Source of the DNA: Ostrinia nubilalis
Lineage: Eukaryota; Arthropoda; Insecta; Lepidoptera; Crambidae
Assembly (NCBI RefSeq): GCF_963855985.1
Contig: NC_087090.1
Location: forward strand, 16,180,501 to 16,244,500
Length of the DNA stretch: 64,000 nt
Direction: 5' to 3'
The position numbers and the translations under genes were made by a program. Of this stretch, positions 43,986 through 54,036 are shown piece after piece. The notes under the pieces were generated by a model. The model was given only the letters and a program-made list of their open reading frames with translations, was not told where the DNA came from and did not search any database. Positions within the stretch are counted from its first letter, which is position 1; each line of letters opens with the position of its first letter.

Positions 43986-44343
43986 GCTATGGAGAGGGCT
44001 ATGCTTGGTGTTTCCTTGCGAGATCGAATCAGAAATTAGGAGATCCGTAAACGAACCAAAGTCGCTGACATAGCCCGACGGATTAGCAAGCTGAAGTGGC
44101 AATGGGCAGGGCACATAGTACGCAGAACTGACGGCCAATGGGGCAGAAAGGTTCTGGAATGGAGGCCGCGTACCGGAAAACGCAGCGTGGGACGTCCACC
44201 TACAAGGTGGACCGACGACATCGTAAAGGTAGCAGGGAAGCGCTGGACGCAGGCCGCTACCAAACGATCAACATGGAAAGCATTGGGGGAGGCCTATGTT
44301 CAGCAGTGGACGTCCTATGGCTGAAATGATGATGATGATGATG
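43986..44343 (+). mobile_element. RTE-type LINE 3' end, longest (ATG)-tail copy
   Basis: This copy carries about 110 codons of the reverse transcriptase C-terminus: 'RTDGQWGRKVLEWRPRTGKR', then SVGRPPTRWTDDIVKVAG, ending QQWTSYG. One in-frame TAG at 44037-44039 breaks it; otherwise it is open to the TGA at 44322-44324. An ATG tail follows. Confidence 0.82.
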
Positions 44344-44708
44344 AACTATCGAACTGTATAATAAGCCTCTATAAGCTCTGTGCATGACTCCTTTTATTTT
44401 TATTTTAAGGTCCAATAATCGAGTCCCAATTTTGGGACACCCTATATGTGAATCTCTAAATTGCTATCTTTTTTGTTTGGAGTGCCATAGTGAAAATTGA
44501 ATAAAAATAATTTTATTTCTACTGTTACTCACTCTTTACTATCTTTACTCAAGGTATTATAGTAGGTAGACTAGTTTTAAATGTCTATCACGAAACAAAA
44601 CTGGTGCCAATCGTTATCAGTCGGCTGTTGAAGCCTACGTCGCGATTCTACCTATGTTTTACTTACTTTTAACTATTCTCACTCATGCCATATCATGCCG
44701 CGATGCTT
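44344..44708. other. Unassigned
   Basis: 44590-44650 and 44845-44905 share 'acaaaactggtgccaatcgt' and 'gaagcctacg', a diverged direct duplication flanking the next MITE. Confidence 0.45.
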
Positions 44709-44817
44709 AGGCCGGGTTTCACCATCTTTCTTTAACTTTAACAAACGTCAAAAGCCTGTCAAACTCCATGCAAAAACCACCAATTACTTTTAAAGGAAGG
44801 TAGTGAAATTCAGCCTA
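44709..44817. mobile_element. MITE, 'CACCATCTTACTTTAAC' family
   Basis: Left 'gggtttcaccatctttcttt' and right 'ggtagtgaaattcagcct' are inverted. Shares 'ttaacaaacgtcaaaa' with 51519 and 61880. Confidence 0.65.
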
Positions 44818-45444
44818 AACTCGTTTTAAATACGATTATCTATCTTCGCGAAACAAAACTGGTGCCAATCGTTATCAGCATTCAGCCGTCGAAGCCTACG
44901 CTAGAAGGTCGGGTTATCAGGAAAAGACCTTTACGAGGCATCGTGGATGCTAAGGATAAGATTAAAATGCTAAGTTATGTGTTTCATTAACAAGCGGGCT
45001 TAAATTAAACCGTCTATTGCTATATTTGTGAAACTTGTCAAACTCTAGGTTGATTTTTTTTCTGTGGGTATGCGTAACTATTAGACGTAGACTAGACTTT
45101 TTAGAAAGGTAATCTCCAACATAGATGGACTAAGTAATTACATTTGGGTAAACTATATTTTTGAAAAAAAATAAGGACTCAATTAAAAAAATGTCATTGC
45201 AAACAAAATCAATTAAAAATATTAAAAGAGGTGCTACATTTTCAGGAGAGGTTTTACTGAAAAAGGTTTCAGGTGTGAAAAGTTTTGATATGTTATCAAT
45301 GATGACAGCGAGAAATTTTATATGGAGAGCTTTTGCTGAAAAATCGTCAACTATTTTCAATAAAACTCTGTATACACTTTGATCTAGGCTCTAATAAGCA
45401 CACCACACCAGTTATTTTTAAAAGTAACTTTCATAAAGCAGTTT
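44818..45444. other. Unassigned AT-rich stretch
   Basis: 73-76 codon frames overlap on both strands at 45130-45382. No domain is recognised. Confidence 0.4.
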
Positions 45445-45835
45445 ATTTTTATATGATCAAACGAACTTACCAAGTGAAGTTCGATCTGAATTATCCTGTT
45501 TTCGCCGAAGAGATTTATTTTACCGTGTAGTACCCCTGTACGACAAGCCAATCCGCACACAATATTCAGCGTAGTAGTAGTAAAAAACAAAAGAGCGGGC
45601 AACCCCACCCCTACCACGCTGTGGGCTCGGTGTCCGAGCGGTCTCATTATATTTAGAGAAGAGATGACATTGACGTTTACCTCTAGGGAAGAAGATATAG
45701 AAATCTTCGGGTTGGGAGGGACCTTAAATCTCTTCGGCGAAAACAGGATAATTCAGATCGAACTTCACTTGGTAAGTTCGTTTGATCATATAATTATCCT
45801 GTTTTCGCCTCCGAGATTTATTTTACCGTGTAGAT
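45445..45835. repeat. Compound inverted repeat
   Basis: 45446-45515 ('gatcaaacgaacttaccaag', 'gaattatcctgttttcgccg') recurs in reverse complement at 45727-45798. A third piece, 'aattatcctgttttcgcctc', follows at 45797-45833. The block between, 45516-45645 ('cacggtaaaataaatctc...accgagcccacagcg' on the other strand), is the reverse complement of 50368-50527. Class unknown. Confidence 0.75.
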
Positions 45836-46657
45836 GTTTAGAGCATGGATCAATGTCCATGTTAAATGGTTAAGAGAGTAAATGTCAATGTACTAAATAC
45901 ATAATAAAGCAATATTTTTGTATTAATAATCGTATTGCATCACTTATTCATAACAATAACAAGTATCACGGTCTCAACAAGATTTTGTTCATTATAGAGT
46001 ATTATTAGATACATTTATTTGTACTTCTATTAACTGTTATGTACGACTACTGATTGTAAAAAGTTGCCAAGACAGTTGACAGAGCATCCTGTCTATCCAG
46101 CACACTGGCTAATTGTGTCAACGTTGACAGCGGCGCAAATCGCAGGCAATAATGCCGCGTGTCGCGTGCTGTGTGGGCCGAACACCCTCGTGTCGACACT
46201 CCTTTCCTATATTTATCCAGTTTCATCTCAGAACTGAGCTTGACGACGGTAGTGGTTAACACCGAATCGATCACAGTGACTGCAAGGCTAACACTCTGAT
46301 TGTTGTAAAACATAATGTGGTTAATTAAAACTTATTACTTTATTTGGATACAGTTTGACCAGTATTCCAAAACAGTATTAATTTGGATTCCAAGTAACAC
46401 TGTTGCGAGGAAAAAGTTTGGTTTCTATTTAATAGCACCTTTTAATAGCAATCTTTTGATTCTTGAAACCTGACCCATAAATTATAATATTTATTTAAAT
46501 AATTATATATTTCAATAAATTATAATTTCACTAACGATATTGATAAGCGGTGGTTATTTAATGTTATTATAGGATGCACCCGACTTTAGATAATGCTAAG
46601 AAAATCGAGTAAACTAGGTACAATGATGTAATTGAGCATTGTAAAAATATTTATTTG
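45836..46657. other. Unassigned
   Basis: Nothing recognised. An 88-codon minus frame at 46047-46313 lies in GC-moderate sequence without a known domain. Confidence 0.4.
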
Positions 46658-46918
46658 TCAGTCATTTGGTGTAGTGGTTTCGAAACGGACTACTATGCCG
46701 AGAGGTCCCGGGTTCGATCCCCGGCCGGGCAGAAATTGAATTGATACAATTTAATTTCTGTGATGGGTCTAGGTGTTACTATGTATAATATGTACTTATG
46801 TATATAAAAACGGTATTTAAGTACGTTTATATCCGTTGTCTAGGACCCATAGCTTTGCTTAGTTTGGGACTAGAAGCGTAGTGTAATGTCCAAGGAAGGA
46901 TATTTATTTATTATTTGC
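46658..46918 (+). mobile_element. tRNA-derived SINE
   Basis: Box A-like TTGGTGTAGTGG near 46666-46677 and box B GGTTCGATCC at 46711-46720, then 'ccggccgggcaga'. The body has 'tgatgggtctaggtgttac' and an inverted 'tctaggacccata', and ends in a TATTTATTTATT tail. An organellar or nuclear tRNA gene is less likely because a SINE body follows. Confidence 0.75.
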
Positions 46919-49837
46919 GGAGTGTATACCGGAGTCTGGTACGTTTTGTTTGATCCACGACTGCCAAATACAAAACTCACTGCCAAGGAAAGGTAAGCTT
47001 AAATGGGCAATATGGTACTACTGATGTACCTGTTGCCCCAGCATTCAATTTTTTTTTTTTTTTTTTAGTGAAAATCGTATTGACGTCTAAAAAAAAAGGT
47101 CGCCATTCTAAGGCGAATTAATTGGAATTAATTCATGTTAATCGTGTAGAAATCTCTACGCCAGACGATAAAATATGAATTATGACTAAATATCAAACAA
47201 AGTTCAAGAAACAAAAAATAGGTTTATGTCATGTACTGAAACCAAAGCGTCTAACATTTTCTGAGACAATATTAAACCAAGCTCCTACTCCGTGTCTTTA
47301 TTCAGACACCTTGATTCAGTCAGCTTCAGTATTGTGATGATTGAATTTTTATAATCATGCAAAGAAGAAATAAAAAAATACTAATAAATTCTCAATTTAT
47401 ACTTCATAGAAAGGGAAGAAAGACTCGTTCATTATTATGAGTTTGTGGCAGCGTCATCGATTCGTAAAATAAAATCGCATTATTTTTTGGTATTATTAAA
47501 AAATGTCCTTAACTAAAGGTTACAAGTAGTGGTAGTACTGGTAGGTACCTACATAATACATAGTTTATTTTTTGTGGTCGGTTCGTTCTTCGACTGACCA
47601 AAGTCCACTAGTCCGGTTTTTATTACAAGCGGCCCGAATTCTTTTTTAATGCATCAATAATTTTCTATTACATTGATTACAGTGTAATTATTATTGTGTT
47701 ATATTTATAAAGGCATAGTTATTATCGCTTTAACGCATAATAAGATACTTTGCTTGTCTAAAAGATTTAGCAAGATAAGAAATGATTCAATGTATTTCAT
47801 GATGTCGCATCTCTTCTTATGAGAATTCTAACGTTATACATAAATAATTTATACGAACCAATTCTAAAACAGAACATGGAGTTAAAATTGACCTTTTTTT
47901 TTTTTTTTTTTAGTAATTAGATAATAATGGTGACGATGAAGCCTTACTTTGTAAGACTATCAATAGTATTATTAGCATTAATCAAACATTGATTAGTAGG
48001 TACAAACCTACATAATAATGTTTTTCCAATACAAGAAAAAATGACGTCATCTTATGTACCGATACCGATACAGTTTAAGGAAGCTCTTAGATTTTATCAA
48101 TTATTTATAGATACAAGCTGGTGAGACGTCATGAATTAAAAAATAAAATAAAAAACTTTGTAAAAATATTAAGGGCTAAAGAAAGGCCGCAAAGAGACAA
48201 ACAAAAATGTTGCCCGTTTGTTCATATACAAAACAAACATGCGTTAAAATAAGACCATAATTCTATTTGCTTTTCAGTGGCTATCGTGTTTATGTAATAA
48301 AAATATATTAATAAGTTTCTTTAAACCATAAATAAATCTTTTGTTAAAAGTTTAATTGTGGTTAAAATATCATCCCTTTTGAAGTGATTAAACCACATAA
48401 ACTTTGTTTAGCATCTTATATAAACGCTATCTAAGTCAACCATCCAGGAACATTTTTTTTTTTTTTTTAACAGGTGGGTAATCTCAGAATGTACTCGTGT
48501 CGACGGATGCGATTAAGAATATTCTTAATATCAACGTCTCTGCGCCGACGTGTATAATTATTTGTTATGTATAATTAAATATGTTTACTCGCATGGTTAT
48601 GATGATTATGAAAAAAAACATCTGGGTTCGAATCGGGAATCGAATAGGTATCTCGGTACAATAAATTCTGTAACCGGATATTAGGTACATTGCATTTAAC
48701 ATAAAAATATTTTAAGCGGCCAGCACATACCTGTACATAGATCTCGCGTGTTCTAGGGACGCGGGTTACCTTGGTGTTCTGGTCGGTCTTTAATGGCGCT
48801 TCCCGCGTTGCGCTGGCAGCGCTGGGCATGCGGCGGCGGCGGCGCGGCGCTGCGGCGTAAATAAAGGCGCCTGCGCTTGTGGAAGGCGGCGTGGTTGCGC
48901 CGCGGGCGGGTGATAGGTCTTACTTAGCCCATAATACCATACAGCAGGGCGTAGCTTGTCGGTACGGCCTCTGTATAAAGCCTCGATTCACACAGTTATG
49001 CGAACGGCTAAAGCTTAAATTATATATTCAGTGCAGCAGCCTGGATTAGTTGTCATATCAAATAAATACCTCTTTTCCCGTTTTAGAGGATTATAATGAG
49101 TTATAGTTGTCGATCGTCAATGTAATTGGTCGACCGACCGGAAATGTAGAAAGATCTTTGTGGGTTTCCAACAAGAAAATGTGAGACTGATAAGTACTCA
49201 CAATCACGATGTCAGTTAATACGAGTCGTTGCATAGAAAAAACGACATTGTCATACTTCATAAAGTAGACATTTATTTCCACTTCGACTCGGTTCGGTCA
49301 ACAAACCGGCCGAAGGTTAATTTAGGAACTTTAATTCTGACCTTATAATAGCAAGTAATGAATCTACATAAATGCACTTTGAATTTTGATCTGATACTTA
49401 TTTCTTTCTTACTAGCTTTTGCGCAATCACAAGACTTATTCAGAACCTTGTTTAATATTGAAAAAGAATCCTTTTCTATTTAGACCAATATCGATTGGTG
49501 TAATGTATAGGTAAAAATACCAAACAACAAAAATTATTCAGTTACCCTTTGTAGCATTGAACAATGTGTACGGCCACAGGGTCATCGGTCGTTATAAGGG
49601 CAGGCGGAGGCTCGACTGGGGCGAGTGCGTCCGCGGCGCCATCAGGCTCCAAGACGGTTGATGCTTCATAAGGTGTAAGGCCAAGAAGGCAAGCTCTTGA
49701 TGTGGGTAGTTTCGTACAAACGCAACATTTTTCTGTATGAGCTCATTATGTTATGTTTTTGCGGCTTTTTTAAAAATGGCCGAAAAAAAAAGTTACTTAA
49801 CTCGTAAAAGTGAATAATATTACAATACCTGGCTATC
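46919..49837. other. Mostly unassigned AT-rich stretch
   Basis: 47048-47067, 47891-47912 and 48451-48469 are T-runs that may mark minus-strand retroposon tails. 49560-49670 is a GC-rich island ('aagggcaggcggaggctcga', 'gagtgcgtccgcggcgcc') open in more than one frame; it could be an exon or a retroelement scrap, and I could not decide. Confidence 0.35.
48760..48925. promoter_or_regulatory. CpG island, candidate regulatory DNA
   Basis: 'ggcatgcggcggcggcggcg', 'cggcgctgcggcgtaaataa' and 'gttgcgccgcgggcgggtga' make this the most CG-rich part of the window. It matches no repeat here. It could be a promoter, a 5' exon or an enhancer; no TATA or splice evidence separates these. Confidence 0.35.
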
Positions 49838-50150
49838 TCGGTGATTAATATCTCGTTTTAACTCGCAAGAGCAAAAACGGCTACTGGTTAAAAAATAACC
49901 GAACATAAAGTGGCTGCTGGTTAATATCTCGTATTAACGCTACTGGTTAAAAAATGACCCGCAAAAAATGACCGATTAAAAAGTGGTTGCTGGTTAATAT
50001 CTCGTATTAACTCGCTAGAGCAAAAAATGGCTACTGGGTAACATCTCGCATTACCTCGGAGCAAAAGAATGGCTACTGGGTAACATCTCGCATTACCTCG
50101 GAGCAAAAAAATGGCTACTGGTTAACATCGCGTGTTAACTTGGAGCTAAA
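49838..50150. repeat. Minisatellite with 42-60 bp units
   Basis: Units contain 'taacatctcgcattacctcg', 'gagcaaaa', 'atggctactgg'. About six diverged units are present; the best are two near-identical 42-43 bp units at about 50038-50122. Older units have 'ggttaatatctcgtattaac'. Confidence 0.8.
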
Positions 50151-50367
50151 AATGGGTCAAAGTCACGCGTCGTGTCACAACGCTTATAATAAAAATGTAC
50201 GAGCACTTGCACAAAATCGTTGTTACAACCAACCTTGTGTTGGGTCTAATTCTTGTCACTTCACTGTACAACTTAAAATAATTACGTTTTTTGTCGGTAA
50301 AAACGTCCTGGTGACGTCACTTAAGTATTTTTCTTATACTGCGTGCGGTCGCTGCGCGTGCGCACAA

Positions 50368-50527
50368 AGGAATGAGACCGCTCGGACACCGAGCCCACAG
50401 CGTGGTAGGGGTGGGGTTGCCCGCTCTTTTGTTTTTTACTACTACTACGCTGAATATTGTGTGCGGATTGGCTTGTCGTACAGGGGTACTACACGGTAAA
50501 ATAAATCTCGGAGGCGAAAACAGGATA
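50368..50527. repeat. Dispersed repeat, inverted copy of 45495-45645
   Basis: 'gagaccgctcggacaccgag', 'cccacagcgtggtaggggtg' and 'cgtacaggggtactacacgg' match the reverse complement of 45495-45655 almost exactly. It ends 'cggaggcgaaaacaggataa'. Confidence 0.8.
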
Positions 50528-51518
50528 ATTAAAAGTGTGTAACTTTCATACAACATTATCTTTTTATTGCCCTTTGATTCCCTTCATGTCCGTGTGTGTG
50601 TGACTGTGTGCGTGCGCCGCGTCGCGATGATAAGGAAGTATTAGCACATTCTGCCGGCGAGCGCCACTGTATTTATTCTTATCCGGAATAAGTCAGGTTA
50701 CACCCCTAGTGATGCGGGGAAGATATCGATAAACTGGATCATTTTATGAACTTCGAAGATAGAACAAAATATTAAGTAAGTACAGAAAGTAAACAGTTGA
50801 CTAAAAAGTTAGTATGAGAAGCAATTTTCTGGTGTGAAGTTTGATTAAAGTGTAATTAGGTGATTGTCTAAAAATATTATTTCAACCCTATTTATTTATG
50901 TCTTTCAATTTGTTCTTATGTTTTATTGGTAAGTTTAATATGTTTAATTTAATGGTATAACGGACGCCATAACTTTTTGAACTACAACAGGTAAGCTCTT
51001 GGCCCGATCTCACCTAATGAAAAGTGAAACATCAGGTGCGATTGTGGTCAAATACCTACCTTGTTATGCATAAATAAAAACTAGTTGAATGAGGCTGAAA
51101 ATAAAATTTCAACCCGCATTTTTCCACCATAGAGGATCTCGCCTCCAACATTTATGCACTTGGAATCTATCGGATAATGTACTTACCTAAGTCAGCAATA
51201 AGGGTTTAATAATATTTTAAACTCCCAATCTGAACAGATAAAGATAACCATCTATCGATAGCTCTATCGACACACGCCACCCCTACGAAGGGGGTGAAGC
51301 GACGCTGGCGCGGCGAGATAGCGGCGATGCCATCGCGGGTGGCGGCCCTGATAGTACGAATAATAATAATTTTATTATCGCCATCTAGGGCTGCCACCCT
51401 CCAGATATTGTTTCGCTATTAATGATTGGATGAGATGTTTTTGTATGAGATATCTACTGAGTTAAAAATGGCATGTTAAGATTTTTAGGAGTTTCGATGA
51501 AAAATATAAATACATGCA
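50528..51518. other. No gene seen; CpG patch and LINE scrap
   Basis: 50990-51060 ('ggtaagctcttggcccgatc', 'caggtgcgattgtggtcaaa') looks like a minus-strand retroelement end. 51240-51350 is CpG-rich with ATCGAT motifs ('ctatcgatagctctatcgac', 'gctggcgcggcgagatagcg') and may be regulatory. Confidence 0.4.
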
Positions 51519-51628
51519 CCATCTTACTTTAACTTTAACAAACGTCAAAAATCTGTCAAACTCCATACTAAAAACACCGGTTATTGTCATAGTTACGGTT
51601 GAAGTAAGTTGGTGGAACTCAGCCTTAA
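51519..51628. mobile_element. MITE, 'CACCATCTTACTTTAAC' family
   Basis: Left 'gcaccatcttactttaactt' and right 'gaagtaagttggtggaactc' are inverted, with 'aacaaacgtcaaaaatctgt' inside. Confidence 0.7.
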
Positions 51629-52328
51629 TGTCATAAAAAAAAAAGTCTTGCTAATCTAGGCAATGCAATGTACCTATTGACATTATCAATTTATCTATGC
51701 ACCTAATAAGACGGTTTTTGACATTGATAGGTCACCTTTTAAAAGGTAACCTTCAATAATAGTGTGTAGGTTATATTGCAAAACTAGAAGTCTTTATCAT
51801 TTTGGGTAAGAGTTTTCAGACGTAGATAATTTTCCTTTCAATCAAAGTTGTAATCGAGATACGCAAGTAAGAAGCTAGCAAGTAACACACAGAAAAACCT
51901 TGGAAGAAAGAGAAAAAACAAATTAAACATTTGAATTTGGAATGTGGAAGAAACAAAAGTGTTTGAAAACAAAAAAAAATATCGAAAGTGAAAAAAACAA
52001 AACTATTCGAATTCAGAATCCACCTTTCCATAAAGCAAAGATTTTAAAGCGTAGTGGCCGTCAAAAATGGGCCGGGCTTAGGGGGCTCCCCCGAGGCCTT
52101 ATCTGCCCGGTGCAGATTGAATATATTTCATGTGTGCCGAGATCCGCGCGAGAGAAACAGTTTTACAGTTAGCGTACTTTGAGAGAATGGGGCCCGTACT
52201 TTGTTAAGGGAAGATTTGCGTACAATGTTAGAATGAGAACGTTTAAGAGACAATGTTGTGGTTATGAGAAAAATGTATTCATGAATATTATCTTGGTAAA
52301 AAGAATATTAGCAATTTTGTAAATACAA
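51629..52328. other. Unassigned AT-rich stretch
   Basis: 52065-52110 has a short GC-rich patch ('aatgggccgggcttaggggg'). No gene recognised. Confidence 0.4.
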
Positions 52329-52522
52329 TCCTACTAACATTATAAATGCGAAAGTTTGGATGTCTGGATGTTTGTTACTCTTTTACGCAAAAACTACTGG
52401 ATGGATTTTGATGAACCTTTACAGTATTATTGTTTATAACCCATATTAACATATAGGCTATAATTTATAACGATATGTGACAAACTAAATTTCACGCGGG
52501 TGAAGCCGCGGGCAAAAGCTAG
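52329..52522 (+). mobile_element. Non-autonomous Helitron, ~194 bp family
   Basis: It begins TCCTACTAACATTATAAATG and ends 'tcacgcgggtgaagccgcgg' then GCAAAAGCTAG, followed by T. A close copy of 29630-29823, same orientation and length. Confidence 0.85.
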
Positions 52523-52649
52523 TTACTAATAATCCCTTTAACCCATCGTGGTAAGCTAAATATCCATGTGTTACGAGTGGTTTCACCACAATAGTTGAGC
52601 AATAATATGAAGTATGTTTATTTTAAATTAAGACAATATTTAACTTTAT

Positions 52650-52725
52650 CCCAACGGGATTTGAACCCGCAATCAAGTTTCAGGTGGTCCTGGAGCATCT
52701 GTTAGTTAGACCAAGCAGTGTTGTA
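52650..52725 (-). mobile_element. tRNA-derived SINE head
   Basis: Minus strand: box A-like TGGTCTAACTAACAG and box B GGTTCAAATCC, then CGTTGGG. No body is recognised on either side. Confidence 0.5.
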
Positions 52726-52925
52726 AGCAATAGAGAAACCACATTTTTTATCCCTACCTTACAATTATACCTACACCGGATAAATATTCTTAAAGTGGTA
52801 ACTTAGATATTTACATCATGCGAGTGGAAAAATTACACGTTCGTGGTTAAATTAGCGATTAAAGTGAACTTGTTTGGAGATATCGGACTTTATCGGGCGT
52901 AGACGGCATTGTTAAAAGGCTGAAT

Positions 52926-52998
52926 AGCTATCTGCTAATGAGCAGATACCCGGGACTCGAACCCGCACCGCCGTAGGGCTGCCAGGGACCAGAAATCC
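52926..52998 (-). mobile_element. tRNA-like SINE fragment
   Basis: Minus strand: 'ggtgcgggttcgagtcccgg' contains a perfect box B, then 'gtatctgctcattagcag'. It abuts the Helitron cluster at 52999. Confidence 0.5.
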
Positions 52999-53448
52999 TC
53001 CAAGCCTAATAAAATTGTAAATGTGAAAGTTTCTGAGGATGCTATTAAGTTTGTGAGGATATTTTTCACGCAAAAACAACTGAACGGATCGATTTAACGA
53101 TCTGCGACAATCTGAATTTAACACGGGCGAAGCTGCGGTAAAAGCTAGAATGTTATAAAAGTGAAAGTTTGTAAAGATTGATGAATATTTGTTACTTTTT
53201 CACGCAAACTACTGAACGTATTGATTTAACGATCTTTGACAAGTTTGATCTTTGAAAAAGCAAGAATGTTAGAAGCGTGAAAGTTTGATGGGATGAATGG
53301 ATGTTTATTACTTTTTTACGCAAACACTACTGAACGGATTTTGATAAAACTGTACGGTATTATTTGTTCATTCATATATCAGAAAACTATAGAATTTATA
53401 ACTGTGACAAAATTAATTTCACGCGAACGAACCCGCTGGAAAAAGCTT
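52999..53448 (+). mobile_element. Three Helitron copies in tandem
   Basis: 52999-53148 ends 'cacgggcgaagctgcggtaa' then AAGCTAG. 53149-53263 starts 'aatgttataaaagtgaaagt' and has lost its hairpin end. 53264-53448 starts 'aatgttagaagcgtgaaagt' and ends with CTTG instead of CTAG. All share 'ttacgcaaacactactgaac'-like sequence. Confidence 0.65.
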
Positions 53449-54024
53449 GTTACAGTTTTTAAGGATATTATGTTACATTTTTTTAATTTTACAAGACAGC
53501 AAATCCAACAGTATGTCCAAAGATATTTATAATTAATTTTAGTTATCTTATTTAATAAGTATGTAATTTATCCGGTATCCTGGTGGTAAGAGTTATCCGT
53601 TTGAAACCGGACAGGTGACAACCCTAAGCACCTGTAGTAATTAAAGTTGTTGTTATCTTCTAAATATATTGTGTGTGTGTTACTAGCATGGACAACAGTA
53701 ATGTTATCGTGGAAACTTCTTTCCAATAAGAATATTCACTTACTTGGTGCCAGACATAGAGTTGATAAGCAAAAGTTGAGCTAAACTACTTGGGATTCCC
53801 ACAAAAATTTAATGGAATTCAAATTAATCATGGGACATGATTAGGATAGCAACTTTATACGATGTATCTCAAATTCTCAACAATGCCGGTTAATAAGGCC
53901 CAGTTTTTTGATCCGTAGTTAAAATAACAAATTGTATTATCAACAATGTAATTGGTTAAAAACGTTCCTAGTGAACAACTTCTGACACAAGCATTTTATT
54001 AACTGGAGTGGTTAACGTGAATAT
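53449..54024. other. Unassigned
   Basis: Nothing recognised before the LINE insertion site. Confidence 0.4.
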
Positions 54025-54036
54025 TAGTATTATGTG

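Noticed and set aside
45130..45530. Small genes on both strands (65-76 aa)
   Set aside because: Lys/Phe-rich translations of AT-rich DNA in opposing frames, partly inside a repeat.
46658..46735. Functional tRNA gene
   Set aside because: The arms pair poorly and a non-tRNA SINE body with a TATT tail follows.
54034..54036. Natural start codon of the LINE protein
   Set aside because: This GTG lies in the 12 bp target duplication, so it is flank sequence; the true start was lost by 5' truncation.
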